A stretch of 64,000 bases of DNA, taken from Arctopsyche grandis (taxonomy: Eukaryota > Arthropoda > Insecta > Trichoptera > Hydropsychidae). The notes beneath the pieces were generated by a model. The model was given only the letters and a program-made list of their open reading frames with translations, did no database searches and was not told the origin of the DNA. The position numbers and the translations under genes were made by a program. Location: NCBI RefSeq assembly GCF_051622035.1, contig NC_135356.1, positions 22,845,839-22,909,838 on the forward strand, in the 5' to 3' direction. The first letter of the stretch is position 1. Each line of letters begins with the position of its first letter. This document shows, one piece after another, positions 10,326 through 21,030 of this stretch.

Positions 10326-11971
10326 TAATACACATAGATAGGCCCTGACGTGTGATTTTGGTCGGAGATCTTGTCTTCACTAACTGAGGGGTACGGAGGG
10401 TTTGACTAGCGGGGAAGTTGGGAAAAAAATGGTTTTTTCCCTACGACGCAGCGGTACCTACTGTGCAGGTAGAAACTGTGCATGCGCCATGTATTTTGCA
10501 TGCCATGTATTTTCCAACATGCAGGGCGGATCTAGTGTATTATACATCAATGCTACCTGCCCTTTATTTACACCATTGTTTGATTGAATATGTATATATT
10601 AATTTAGAGTACATATGTACATATAAATTGTATGTATATGTATGTACATACATATGTGTCTATTGTTAAACGGACAATTTCGCACATGGTGATTTTGCAA
10701 TACGGGATCCCGGTATTTTAGTCAATTTTCAGATACCGAAATACCGGTTTTCAAAATAAGAAATACCGGTATTTTGGTATTAAAACTTAAGCAAATTTGA
10801 ATGTAAATATAATGGATTTCAATCTCGTCTTTGAATATCTCGCCTTTCGTACATGCTGAAATTCAAACAGTCAAAATTCAATCGAAATGAGCATGCAGTC
10901 GCGTGGCTTGCAACCATTTGTAGCAAAACCTAACGAGAGTCGTGGAGGGGAAGGACAATGTCTCGAGATAAGATAAAGCAGTTTGTTGAGTTTCAGCGGG
11001 CTATTTAGTGTTAAAACACGATTAATAGACAACCCCTATTTCGCTATATTTGCAAAGCAACAAGCTTTCACTGTTATTTTTTTTGAATTGGTAGAACGCT
11101 CATACAGTACAATGCGTAATAAAATAATAATAAAAATATATTGCCCTTAAAATATCGACTTTACAAACATTTTGCTGTTTCAACAGCTAATAAATCATGC
11201 TTTTGAGATTACTGTATGTACAGAAAACGCGTTGTGCAATGTTTAATTAATTTATTAATATTAGTCTTTCGCAGAGGTTGGGGTGAAATATTGGATGGGG
11301 GAGGGGGGGGGGGGAGCTGGACTTTTCTCCTAGTTCGCCCCTGATTTATTTATACACGTGCATGAGCGTGTATGTCCAGGTGTGTTAATAGTCCTCGCAT
11401 CCACCCACCCACCCACCCAACCACTTTGTTGTATGAAGCCTCGAGTAAAGAAAGCGTCTGCTGGAACAAATAAGCCCCATTACTTTTGGAATATTAACGA
11501 GAAACGCCACTGCTCTGCGTCTATCGAGATATCTTTCATTATTTTTCCAACATTTTCCACGTCTCATCTTTGCCTTGGCTAGTATACATTGTATGTATAC
11601 ATCCAACACATACACACTCACACGTGTGAATATGTATGTATATATTTCCAGGTTCTTTCTTATACGAAAGATAAAACTTTCTCTCCTCTTTTCCCATTGT
11701 GTGTTTCTAACATTCACCGCATATGCTTTTCTCAATAAACATTCTCCCGACTGTGTGTTCTGTATCTCCATTTTCTATTATTATTTTCATTTTTACTTTC
11801 TCTACATACATAATTTTGAGAATTGCTGTTTCACCAGGACGGTTTCTTGTAATGATACATTTTGGGACGAGTAATACAGTTTTTTCATTGCATTTTGCCT
11901 AGTGTAAGAAGGAAGTAGGAATATAAAAAAAAAACGGGGCGTTTTGATAGAAACTAAATAATGTTTATATA
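10326..11971. other. Non-coding stretch with unclassified repeats
   Basis: 10690-10790 holds several ACCGGTATTT/AAATACCGGT units in both orientations, probably a transposon end. 11303-11314 is a run of 12 G. 11400-11420 is (CCCA)n. Short open frames on both strands show no known domain. Confidence 0.4.
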
Positions 11972-11975
11972 TTAA

Positions 11976-12488
11976 GAGGGTTGTACAGCCGAAACCTTGA
12001 TTTTGTTACCATTCCTTTCTTCGATATATGTATATATTGAGTGAATGCGACAATATATATCAATATATGTATATATTGAGTGAATGCGACAGTTGCGCTT
12101 CAACCAGATAAAACGTATTTTAAATTGACAAAATCGAGGTTTCGTATTCTACTATTTTCTCCTCCAAAACTGGACCAATTTTTAAAAAAATTTCATCATC
12201 GGTATGAGAAAGATACTTTCTGTGCATCTATCGGCGTATTTTTTTTTTAAATCGACCGTTAAATAAGCACGCTGGACTCGTTTCGGGGGTGTAAAAAAGA
12301 GGCGATTTTATAGATGTTTGGCGGCTCCTAGCTCATATAAAAAATAATTAATCGAAAAAATAAAACGATAGATGCACCCCAATGGTGGATATCCATAGCA
12401 TATTAAAAAATAATTTCTCTAGTGCCATAATTGAGGAAGGGAGAAGTATAGTACGTTTGTATGGACAAGGCGCTGCTGTCCAGCCCTC
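11976..12488. mobile_element. TTAA-flanked MITE (piggyBac-like)
   Basis: TTAA lies exactly at both ends (11972-11975 and 12489-12492). The ends are inverted: GAGGGTTGTACAGC at the left and the complement of GAGGGCTGGACAGC at the right. It is 513 bp long with no open reading frame of note. TTAA target duplication is the hallmark of piggyBac-type elements. An internal direct duplication (ATATATGTATATATTGAGTG) lies near 12024-12090. Confidence 0.75.
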
Positions 12489-12489
12489 T

Positions 12490-12535
12490 TAAAGGATCAT
12501 TGTGGCATAACAGGAGTACCTGATGCAACACAATG
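12490..12535 (-). mobile_element. SINE 3'-tail fragment
   Basis: In reverse complement it reads TGACCATTGTGTTGCATCAG then CTGTTATGCCACAATG, the tail shared with the SINEs at 17722 and 23833. Confidence 0.5.
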
Positions 12536-12640
12536 GTCAAAAAATACAGAGAGATACTTTAGAAAAATACAGAGAGATTTATGTATGTATAAAAACATTT
12601 ATACATAAAAAAATAGCGGTATTATAATAGCAGATATAGT

Positions 12641-12643
<3 letters not shown>

Positions 12644-12726
<83 letters not shown>
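12644..12726. repeat. (TA)n array, 5' flank of the retrotransposon copy
   Basis: About 83 bp of uninterrupted TA that joins directly to the truncated 5' end of the retrotransposon copy. Confidence 0.95.
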
Positions 12727-12728
<2 letters not shown>

Positions 12729-12748
12729 TTTTCTTAGGCAAAAACCAA

Positions 12749-14395
12749 ATGATCGCAATCAGATCAGAGAGCGGAGTAATAATAAGGAATAGAGAAGAGA
12801 TCATAGACAGAGTTTATACGTTCTATGCAAAACTTTACGAGAACAACAACGGTCAATTTCCCGCTCCGGAATCGACACACGGCCAAAGGGTTCCTGCAGT
12901 ATTGCCTAGCGAAGTAGAGGCCGCGCTAAAAACTGCAAAAAACGGTAAAACCCCAGGGGAAGATAATATTCCCATTGACTTACTAAAATGTGGCGGCCCC
13001 CCCCTAATTAATATCTTAGCTAGGCTTTTCAGCAAATGCATCCAGAACCAAGCTATACCAGAAGGATGGAATAACGCAACTATCATTTTAATACACAAAA
13101 AAGGCGACAAAAGCGATATCAAGAACTACCGACCCATTAGTTTACTTTCAGCGGTCTACAAGCTCTTCACGAAGGTTATTACAGAAAGGCTGAAGAATAT
13201 CCTCGACGAGAACCAACCTATAGAGCAGGCAGGGTTTAGGGCAAATTTCAGCACAATGGACCACCTCCAAGTAGTTGGCGAACTAATCGAGCGCGCCAAC
13301 GAATATCAACGGCCATTGTGCCTAGGTTTCGTCGATTATGAGAAAGCCTTCGATACAGTTAGTCATAATGCAGTACTTAACGCTCTACAAACACAGGGAG
13401 TGCCGGAACCCTATGTGGGACTGTTAGCTGCAATATATAAGAATGCCACAGCTTCGGTTAAAATTTTCTCAGGTACAGATAGATTTAGCATAGGAAAAGG
13501 AGTAAGACAAGGAGATACAATCTCGCCCAAGTTATTCAATGCGGTGCTTGAGGGAGTTTTCAGGAACTTGGATTGGGATACAGCCGGAGTAAGCATCAAT
13601 GGTCGCTTTTTGAGTCACCTTCGGTTCGCAGACGATATAGTTTTAGTAGCTCGTGATTCAGCTGACCTACTTATCAGACTAACACAGCTGGACAGGGAGA
13701 GTAGAAAAGTAGGATTAAAAATTAACGTAGATAAGACTAAACTAATGTTCAATAGTTATTGCATGCCTGATAGCATCCCCTTAGATGATAAACCAGTAGA
13801 AGTAGTAAATAATTATTTATATTTAGGTCAAATAATTGACATGTCTGGTAGTAAAAATGAAGAGATAAAGAGACGTATGAAATTAGGATGGAGTGCATTT
13901 GGACGGATGAATGCTGTTTTTAAATCAAAAATGCCCCTCTGCCTGAAGAAAAGGATCTTTGATCAATGCGTTTTGCCAGTGATGACGTATGGATGTGAAA
14001 CTTGGACACTGAACGCCAAGATGCTAAATAAAATCCAATGCACTCAAAGAAGTATGGAACGCTGTATGCTTGGCATAACGAGGAAAGACAGAAAGCGGAA
14101 CACGTGGGTGAGAAATATGACAAGGGTAGTGGACATAGTAGATAGAGTGAAGAGATTGAAATGGCAATGGGCGGGTCACGTAGCTAGGAGGATGGACGAA
14201 AGGTGGACAAAAGAAGTGCTTGAATGGTACCCGAGAGAAGGCAAAAGAGTAAAAGGAAGACCGCAAGGAAGATGGGTGAACGAAATTAGGAAAATGTGCG
14301 GAATGAGATGGATGAGTGTTGCGCAAAACAGAGACGAGTGGAAGCGTGTTGGAGAGGCCTTCATCCAGCAGTGGATGGCGAATGGCTGTAAATGA
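12749..14395 (+). CDS. Reverse transcriptase of a 5'-truncated non-LTR retrotransposon (second copy at 30975-34650)
   Basis: The 548-residue frame corresponds to residues 438-985 of the long copy, with about nine amino-acid differences. It keeps NYRPISLLSAVYKL, QAGFRANFSTMDHL, FVDYEKAFDTV, GVRQGDTISPKLFN and the catalytic FADD near residue 293. After these come YGCETWTL and the C-terminal GHVARRMDERW...GRPQGRW block common to RTE-like elements. The endonuclease is missing, so it cannot move alone. The copy covers about 12727-14404, starts abruptly after a (TA)n array and ends within ten bases of its stop in TGA repeats and a second (TA)n array. High identity to the long copy points to recent movement. 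The clade is inferred from the protein pattern only. Confidence 0.9.
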   Translation: MIAIRSESGVIIRNREEIIDRVYTFYAKLYENNNGQFPAPESTHGQRVPAVLPSEVEAALKTAKNGKTPGEDNIPIDLLKCGGPPLINILARLFSKCIQNQAIPEGWNNATIILIHKKGDKSDIKNYRPISLLSAVYKLFTKVITERLKNILDENQPIEQAGFRANFSTMDHLQVVGELIERANEYQRPLCLGFVDYEKAFDTVSHNAVLNALQTQGVPEPYVGLLAAIYKNATASVKIFSGTDRFSIGKGVRQGDTISPKLFNAVLEGVFRNLDWDTAGVSINGRFLSHLRFADDIVLVARDSADLLIRLTQLDRESRKVGLKINVDKTKLMFNSYCMPDSIPLDDKPVEVVNNYLYLGQIIDMSGSKNEEIKRRMKLGWSAFGRMNAVFKSKMPLCLKKRIFDQCVLPVMTYGCETWTLNAKMLNKIQCTQRSMERCMLGITRKDRKRNTWVRNMTRVVDIVDRVKRLKWQWAGHVARRMDERWTKEVLEWYPREGKRVKGRPQGRWVNEIRKMCGMRWMSVAQNRDEWKRVGEAFIQQWMANGCK

Positions 14396-14401
14396 TGATG
14401 A

Positions 14402-14404
<3 letters not shown>

Positions 14405-14491
<87 letters not shown>
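14405..14491. repeat. (TA)n array, 3' flank of the retrotransposon copy
   Basis: About 87 bp of TA that follows the TGATGATGATGA tail of the retrotransposon directly. Confidence 0.95.
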
Positions 14492-14494
<3 letters not shown>

Positions 14495-14649
14495 GAACGT
14501 GATGTATGTATGTTTGTGGGTATGTGGGGAACATACCCATATGACCCATATGATATATTGTTACAAGATATAGTAGAGAGTCTAAACACACCTTTACAAA
14601 ACTCGAAATCCTCGGTGGTAGTTATCTAAGGTAAGATCTAGGGTTTATT

Positions 14650-14775
14650 TGGATTAGCTACAATTTTTATACCCGCTTTCTATTGGATTTCTAAATCATT
14701 CAAGTTGGAAATATTGGCCAAATTTTCAATGTGGCGGGCTTTCAACAGAAAAGACGTCAGCACTCAAAGGGTTAA
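14650..14775 (+). repeat. Repeat R3, copy 1
   Basis: It matches 30565-30695 over about 125 bp (GCTTTCTATTGGATTTCTAA, GTGGCGGGCTTTCAACAGAA, AGCACTCAAAGGGT). Both copies lie close to the (TA)n array at the 3' side of a retrotransposon copy, though the two retrotransposons point in opposite directions. Confidence 0.75.
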
Positions 14776-14796
14776 GCTTGTACTTGTATTTATTAA

Positions 14797-15199
14797 TCTA
14801 ATATATAATTTGGAAAAAGACTTTGCATGTATGTATGTAGCATTGGTTGGTTGGGTGGGTTCGATTTTTTTTTTCGATTCATAGGCACTGATTCGATTTT
14901 TTTCGATTCAAAGGATTCGAAGTCCCCGGGGGCGAAGGCTTCGGGGGCGAAGGCTTCGGGGGCGCAGGCGCCGGATTCTGGTATACATATATGTATGTAA
15001 TTTCGAAAGAGACAGTATATATGTATAATTGTTTGTTCGTGACAGTCAATTTAATAAAAAAAAAAACAAATGAGTATTCAAATAAATTTATATAAAATAA
15101 AACTATTCAAATAAATTTAATAAAATGTTTACTAATAGATTAGTCATGTTTAAGCGGTTTATATTACAAATACCTAGTGAAGCCGGGTAAAACCACTAG
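14797..15199 (+). mobile_element. Helitron-type element, family A, copy 1
   Basis: It starts TCTAATATATAATTTGGAAA after an A and ends GAAGCCGGGTAAAACCACTAG before a T, as expected for Helitron insertion between A and T with a TC start and CTAG end. The end hairpin is damaged in this copy. It contains a GC-rich 15-bp tandem repeat, TTCGGGGGCGAAGGC, about three times near 14920-14970. No Rep/helicase gene. Confidence 0.75.
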
Positions 15200-15319
15200 T
15201 AATCTATAAAATGTATTTGTACATTTTATAGATTATAAATTTCATATTTTATTTTATTTTTTATATTTATTCCAGGACGGCCAAGCAAGTAAATAAATTG
15301 ACAAACTCTGATAGGAGTC

Positions 15320-15385
15320 TGACCAGCAGCACTACATACATATGATACTGTCAATCCACTACCAAGCTATGCTGCTGGCTATGTA
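15320..15385 (-). mobile_element. Deleted SINE remnant
   Basis: Only the two ends of the tRNA-derived head remain: GACCAGCAGCACTA at the left and GCTATGCTGCTGGC at the right, about 60 bp apart instead of about 110. Confidence 0.45.
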
Positions 15386-16175
15386 ATTTATGTAGTTTTG
15401 TTCTTATTTTATATTTTATCGCAACGCAGTGGTAGCTAATCAAAATAACGGTTCTTTGGCAATATAATGTGCAAAATTTTTAAATCGATAATGAATATAC
15501 TGTTAATTTGAGTGAAATTCTAAATATTATCATAGTAAGTGTGTGGCTATATGTATTATTATTATATATCACCATTGTGCAATGTACGATTTTGAATAAT
15601 TACAGATAATCGTAATGGTAGAAATTTAAGGCTCTCAAACTTTTGGAAGCGCTACCGGTCGCGCGCTTAATTCGGTTATGCGAATTAATGTTGCTTACCT
15701 TATGGTAACGCGAGACGCGCCGTAATTATGTTTGAATATTTAATATCATACCCACGGCCCTCCGAGATACCGGAGGGTGGAAGAAATCGAATTTGTCTGG
15801 TCTCGAAAACCCCCCCGCCCACCCAAATCCACCCCTCTCGGCCACCCTCCCACCCACGCTTAAGCTTCCGACGAAAAGAACGTTTAAAACAATCGAATAA
15901 AAAAATTCTGACAAGATACTGTCGAGACGGTATTTTTATTAAATACAAATTCATATAAAAATTGCTGAGCAGTTTCATTTTCGAAAGGAAAAAAAACGAA
16001 GCATTTTATAACTAGTATTTTGCCCGTTGATGTACATATGTATCCGATGTAGCATGAGACTTACGAGAACCAAGAATGCTGTCGCATTCGTGCAATGTAT
16101 TGTAAAACTGTAAGGATGTAAAATAATTTCTTAATTTTTTTATTATTTCTTATTTAACTATACAACTATATAATA
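15386..16175. other. Non-coding stretch
   Basis: A GC-rich block at 15640-15870 contains CCCCCCCGCCCACCC-like C-rich sequence (strand-biased). No convincing gene was found on either strand. Confidence 0.4.
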
Positions 16176-16341
16176 CTAGTTGTTTTGCCCGGCTTCGCTC
16201 AGTATCTGTAATGTAAACATGGCGAATCTAATAGTAAATATTCATTTGTGGGTGACCGTCACCGCACCGAATGTTAAAAAAACCAAAAAGGTTCGTTTAG
16301 CATGCATACATATGAAAAATGGTTAATATATATGTATATAT

Positions 16342-16484
16342 CAGTGGCGCGCGGTAAAACTTTATCTCACTTAATTTGCGCGTGCAGGATACAAGAAGAA
16401 CAGGCTTTTCCTCCCGTATCCTGCGCTCGCACATTAAACAAGGCTGTATGATAAAAAGAGAGATAATTTCACCGCATGCCACTG
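16342..16484. mobile_element. 143-bp MITE with CAGTGGCGCGCGG ends (hAT-like)
   Basis: Left end CAGTGGCGCGCGGTAAAAC and right end, in complement, CAGTGGCATGCGGTGAAAT are inverted repeats followed by TTATCTC on both sides. The flanks GTATATAT and ATATATAT agree at 7 of 8 bases, a likely 8-bp duplication in simple sequence. CAGTG-type ends with 8-bp duplications fit hAT. Confidence 0.75.
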
Positions 16485-16525
16485 ATATATATTATATATA
16501 CATTGTACCGTTTACCATGCACCCT

Positions 16526-16882
16526 TTTTTTTGATCTTTCGACTTAAGATCTTTCTATTTTCGATCTTTGCCTTCCGATATTTGCTTTTTCGACCTTTTC
16601 ACTTTCGGTCCCGTGAGGTAGACCCATATCGAAGTGCATTAATAGTCTAATCTGGACGACCAACAAGCAGTGCACAATCTGTTTAAAGCAGGGGTCCCCA
16701 ACCGTTTTGGGAAATGGAGACTATTCCAAACTGAAATCACTCTGTTTGAAAAGAAGGATTCTCTTGGAGGAAGGATCGAAGGATTTTTTTGATCTTTCGA
16801 CTTAAGATCTTTCGATTTTCAATCTTTGCCTTCCGATGTTTGCTTTTTCGATCTTTTGACTTTCGGTGCCGTGAGGTAGACC
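16526..16882 (+). repeat. Direct duplication, units about 100 bp, 256 bp apart
   Basis: TTTGATCTTTCGACTTAAGA to CCGTGAGGTAGACCC occurs at 16526-16626 and again at 16782-16882 with a few changes. The spacer starts a segment CAGGGGTCCCCAACCG (16688), which looks like a lone hAT terminus. Confidence 0.75.
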
Positions 16883-16994
16883 CGTTTTTTGATTTAATTT
16901 AATGAATCGACTCGTCGTCATAGAAATTTTGACTTGTTAACGAAATTCCCAACCAACAATACTTACAAAGTCTCTTTCGAAATTATATATTAGA

Positions 16995-17721
16995 TTACAA
17001 TATAATTCAATGCAAGGTCTTTAATAATATTACTGGAAGTTTTGATGTCCATAATATGACGTTGACAATTACTTTTATCGTCAAAAAAATATAAATTTCC
17101 ATTAATATAAAATATATACGTATTCCATAAATAAATTAATAATATCAACAATTTGAGTATTTTATATTAAAATTTTATTAGTGTAAATATTTCTTCACGA
17201 ATTCAAAACCAATCAAAAATGTCAAATTCTACCGACCGCTATACGCACGAATAATATTGTGTTTCTTGACCAAAATGCAATGTGAAACTGAAACGAAATG
17301 TAATTGGTCATTGCGGGTCGAGTGGGGGGTGAATGAGAGAGCTTTTACATTTTATCTTTTACATATTCTCGTGCTAGATCGGTTCCACTATATATGTTGG
17401 TTAAAATATTGTTTTTTTATATTTTTTGAAACTACATAAATTCAATTTTAATGTAGAACAAAAAAAAAACAACCATTGAAATCGATGAAAGAAGAAAAAA
17501 GATATTGAATATGTACATACGTAAGTATAAGCGATCGCGAATTTGTAAAAATATGAGCCGTTATATTTGAAAATAGCGGAAGTCCACTTCTTTTAATTCG
17601 ATATTTTAAGAATATTGGAAAAGAAGAATAAACGTATTACACGCCAACAGTGTTTTTAAATATTGTTAAACGCAAAACATTATATTTAATGTTTTGTATA
17701 TACATACATATGTATTTATAT
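16995..17721. other. AT-rich stretch, nothing recognised
   Basis: No recognisable gene or element border. Confidence 0.4.
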
Positions 17722-18115
17722 AATGGTTATAATAGTTAGTGTGTAATGTTTTCAATTGTGTGGTCATGGGTTCGATTCCTGGCTGTGCTACTGGCCAGAA
17801 CTAGGATATATGACTTATATCAGAGTTTGCTAATTTATTTGATTTCATTGAAACGGTTCTAACAAATTGGCAACCCTTATTTTTCGCAAAATAAAAGTTT
17901 ACAACATCTTGGATTCGCTGATTTATAAAATCCATAGATGTCTCGCTGATTTCGAGTTTTTCATCATTTCGAAATTCGGCGATTTATTTTTAATGATTAT
18001 TTATTATTGTATTTTTTCTGTATAATTTATTTCTCTGTTATATTTTCGACCATTGATTGTAGCGTTTGTAGGCATTCCTGTAATGCCACAATGGTTCACT
18101 TAAATAAATAAATAT
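17722..18115 (+). mobile_element. tRNA-derived SINE, copy 2
   Basis: Box B GGGTTCGATTCCTGG is clear at 17768-17782; box A is decayed. The body (ATCAGAGTTTGCTAATTTAT, ATTGAAACGGTTCT) and a tail (GACCATTGATTGTAGCGTTT, CATTCCTGTAATGCCACAAT) end in (AAAT)n. Confidence 0.7.
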
Positions 18116-18437
18116 ATGTATGTATTTAAATAAATATGAATATTAAGATGAAATCGAAATCTGTAGCTTATCTTTTATTATAGAAAGAAATATAAAATTA
18201 CAGTTGAGGTTAAGATTATATGTACAAATGCATTTAAACACTTTGCTATTATTATACTAGAATGTAAATGGATTCTTTTAATTGCATGGGATTTTTTGAC
18301 CTAGATTTTAATAAACCAAGTGGTTAGTTTATTGATTGAGAAGTTGTGAGTTAAAATCCCGTTCGAAATCGAAAAAGTTTTTTATATGCTTCGATTCGTT
18401 TCAATTATTTCTAGACACATTTGTATAATATATTACA

Positions 18438-18760
18438 CTAGTGTTGTGCCCATTGAAATTTCAATGGGTGGTTTCGGAAACAAATTGATACATGATTTAA
18501 AATACAGTTACAATACGTATATTTATACTATTAATCGGAATCAGAACTAAAACAGAAATTGGGAATCGGAACTGAAACAGGGATCGGTATCCGTAACTGA
18601 AAATGGAGTGCTTATTCGAAATAAAAAGGAATCCAGAATCCGGCGGCCCCACCACCGCCTCCCGCCGCCCCTAAACGGCGTGGCCAGGATTTCGAAACGG
18701 GTGGTAGTTTCGAAACGGCTGGTTTCGGAACGAAATTGATACACGAATTAGAAATTATGA
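18438..18760 (-). mobile_element. Helitron-type 3' end, family C, with perfect 20-bp hairpin
   Basis: On the minus strand a perfect palindrome CCCATTGAAATTTCAATGGG (18449-18468) is followed by seven bases and CTAG before a T, the standard layout of a Helitron 3' end. The 5' end was not found; the segment GGTTTCGGAA...ATTGATACA near 18470 recurs near 18715, so the right border is a guess. Confidence 0.6.
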
Positions 18761-20060
18761 ATTACGAATCACGAATACGAGTCAAATCCCCGTGTCTAGA
18801 ATACTCGGCTGTGATTGGTTCCCCATACTGGTCGACGATCTGTCACAAATATACATACATATTTATCAACAGTCCGTTTTTATATATAGTATATATACAC
18901 ATATCGTTAGGGTTCTAATGTGCGTTAACTTACGAAAGAATAATAGCCCTCGGGTGGATGAAAGTTTCGCGAATCAGACTTCAAAATTTTAAATTTTGAC
19001 TCTTATAATTTTTCAGTACATTTAAAATATTTGAATTCGAATCAAGGAAAGGTTACTTTTGACCCTGGCCTCCGATCCTTTCAACAATACAGCTTTTTTG
19101 TCACTGTGATCCCGAAATTACATTTTGCAAAAAATAATTCGACAAAAGACTTTCAGAAGTCGAGCAATTAGTTGCTTGGTAAATTGCTAAATTGAATTAC
19201 GTAGCAAACAAATTTGTGAGCGGCTTTTTTTAGAGTTTCATGAAATATACCTTTATACATGTACATACAATGTGCTAAATTTAGTGGTACTATCTACATT
19301 GAAAACTGCAGGACTTGTATTCTTCATCTTTAATAACAGAATATTTCAAAGTCTTCGACCCACAATGTGATCGATACATTCACATGCAAAATTTAAAATT
19401 TCCACGATAATCACATACCACAACAAAGAATAGAAATAAAAAAAATGGCAACGCCCAACTCGTCCGATAAATATTTATTTTGAAATAAATGTTTAACTGA
19501 GTTCCAAAGTGTTTTGCGGGCAAGTTTGCGAGCCGAGTCAGAGATGCGACTTTTCCACTGTTTCTTTGTGTTTATTGTGCGGGGTGCCCCCAGGAGACCT
19601 TCCACCCCCTGTCATCCCCCTCGTCCGCCTCACGCGTCCGCCTCAAAACATACGCCGAAGGGAAATAAGGGAGATCCCTGCAATGCACATTGGCTGTGTC
19701 AGTGGCAGCTATGCTCGAAAATCAACATCGGCCTCTCATTATACAGCGGGGAATTCAAATTCTACCGTTCAATATCAAACGAAAGGCTTTGTTCGCTTAA
19801 AATACTATTTATGTACATTTACAAAGGAACATCCTGCCCCCCGATCGAAATGTGTACGCTTAATAGCTAAAAATATATGTACATACCTTAAAATTTATTT
19901 TTTATGAGTTTATTAGTGACAAGGTGCACGCGTTCGAAAAATTTCGCAATGTCACTGTGACGTCTGTACGAACAAACAGTGTGATGTCAGTTGACAGACT
20001 GTGCATGTACATCAGTGTTCGCCAAGCGAGTTGCATTTGGGCGTAGCTAATTTTTCTAGT
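18761..20060. other. Non-coding stretch with a GC-rich block
   Basis: 19500-19700 is richer in GC and CpG than its flanks and open on both strands for 60-130 codons, but no domain is recognisable. The rest is AT-rich. Confidence 0.35.
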
Positions 20061-20092
20061 CTTATCTTATTGGTCTTTTTTTACAAACCTCT

Positions 20093-20547
20093 TTTATTTA
20101 TTTATTTTTTACATATGTATATACCAGAAAGGCCTTACAAGCAACTCCAATGCGCCTTCCTGGCCAATTACAAACATGGCAGTATTTTTTTTTATTAATA
20201 TACAAGTCGCTGAATTACGAGACACTGAAAAACTCGCAAATTAACGAGACATCAATGAATTGTACATACATTTTATTGTACATTAATCAATCTCAAATAG
20301 TGGTGAGATAGTAGGTAGGAAGGATATTTAGCCAATTTTACCGGGAACCGTTTCAACAATAAAATCAGAGAAAATTTGCAAACTATGACAGGAAACGATC
20401 GATCTGGAGCCACAAATATTCAGGTTTGACCAGCAGCACTATAGATATACTCAGAAAAATTCTTTTCAATCGAGGTCAGCTGATGGGATCAAACCCGGCA
20501 CCACTCGACGCTAAGCAGAAGCTTAACCACCGAGCTATGCTGCTGGC
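20093..20547 (-). mobile_element. tRNA-derived SINE, copy 3 (most complete)
   Basis: On the minus strand it begins GCCAGCAGCATAGCTCGGTG (box A) and has box B GGGTTTGATCCC. It continues through ATCGATCGTTTCCTGTCATA and TTGTTGAAACGGTTCCCGG to the tail GGCCAGGAAGGCGCATTGG, and ends in (AAAT)n. Length is about 455 bp. Its flanks resemble the two sides of a split R2 repeat (ACAAACCTCTTTTA at the left, TGTTTCACTTACGATTA at the right). Confidence 0.85.
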
Positions 20548-20621
20548 GTTTTCATCATTGTGTTTCACTTACGATTATTTTTCTATAGATGCAGTTGACA
20601 GGGGGTTTCAAAATAAAATAT

Positions 20622-21030
20622 TGTAGCATATGCTAAAAGGAGCCGCCGTTTTAATTATTTTTCAAGGATTATCTGGCTTAAGTGGCTTAAGTGCAGTCGG
20701 CCAACAATGGAGACCCCCGAATTGACTTAGTGGTCGGTAACGGCATTCGGTCACTTCTCGCTAGAGTTCTCAGACCTGACAGCGCGAAAGCGTGGGACTG
20801 AATGCCGAGACCATAGGACTGCGTATCTGGTATGTGACTATAACAATAGGTAAAAAAACGCGTCGAGGAAGATGCAGTGAGCGACCTGCGCTTTATAAGC
20901 AGGTATTTAGGCCATATGAAGGCATTCTGGACGGAGCACTGGCAGTGCGTGGATCTCCTTAATCACCCAATAAATACTGTGAAGCGACTTTGGCCTTTTA
21001 TTTGGATCCTCCACCCACCCCTACGCAACA
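20622..21030 (+). mobile_element. Solo LTR, copy 1
   Basis: 409 bp starting TGTAGCATATGCTAAAAGGA and ending CCTACGCAACA, flanked by ATAT on both sides (4-bp duplication). Inside are a TATA-like CTTTATAAGCAGG and a polyadenylation signal in CCCAATAAAT. Copies at 55001-55403 and 63549-63955 share the whole unit. No internal retroelement genes are nearby, so it is a solo LTR. A 4-bp duplication fits Gypsy or Bel-type elements. Confidence 0.82.

Larger units (their letters stand above)
16176..16994 (-). mobile_element. Helitron-type element, family A, copy 2, with nested MITE
   Basis: On the minus strand it starts TCTAATATATAATTTCG (right edge, after an A) and ends AGCGAAGCCGGGCAAAACAA then CTAG before a T (left edge). 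At 819 bp it is longer than the other copies because a 143-bp MITE (16342-16484) and an internal duplication (16526-16882) lie inside. Confidence 0.8.

Noticed and set aside
13411..14326. Minus-strand open frames opposite the retrotransposon ORF
   Set aside because: They are shadows of the reverse-transcriptase gene; the plus strand carries all conserved motifs.
19509..19907. Gene of 118-132 codons
   Set aside because: Two overlapping frames and one opposite frame are equally open; no domain, no splice context.
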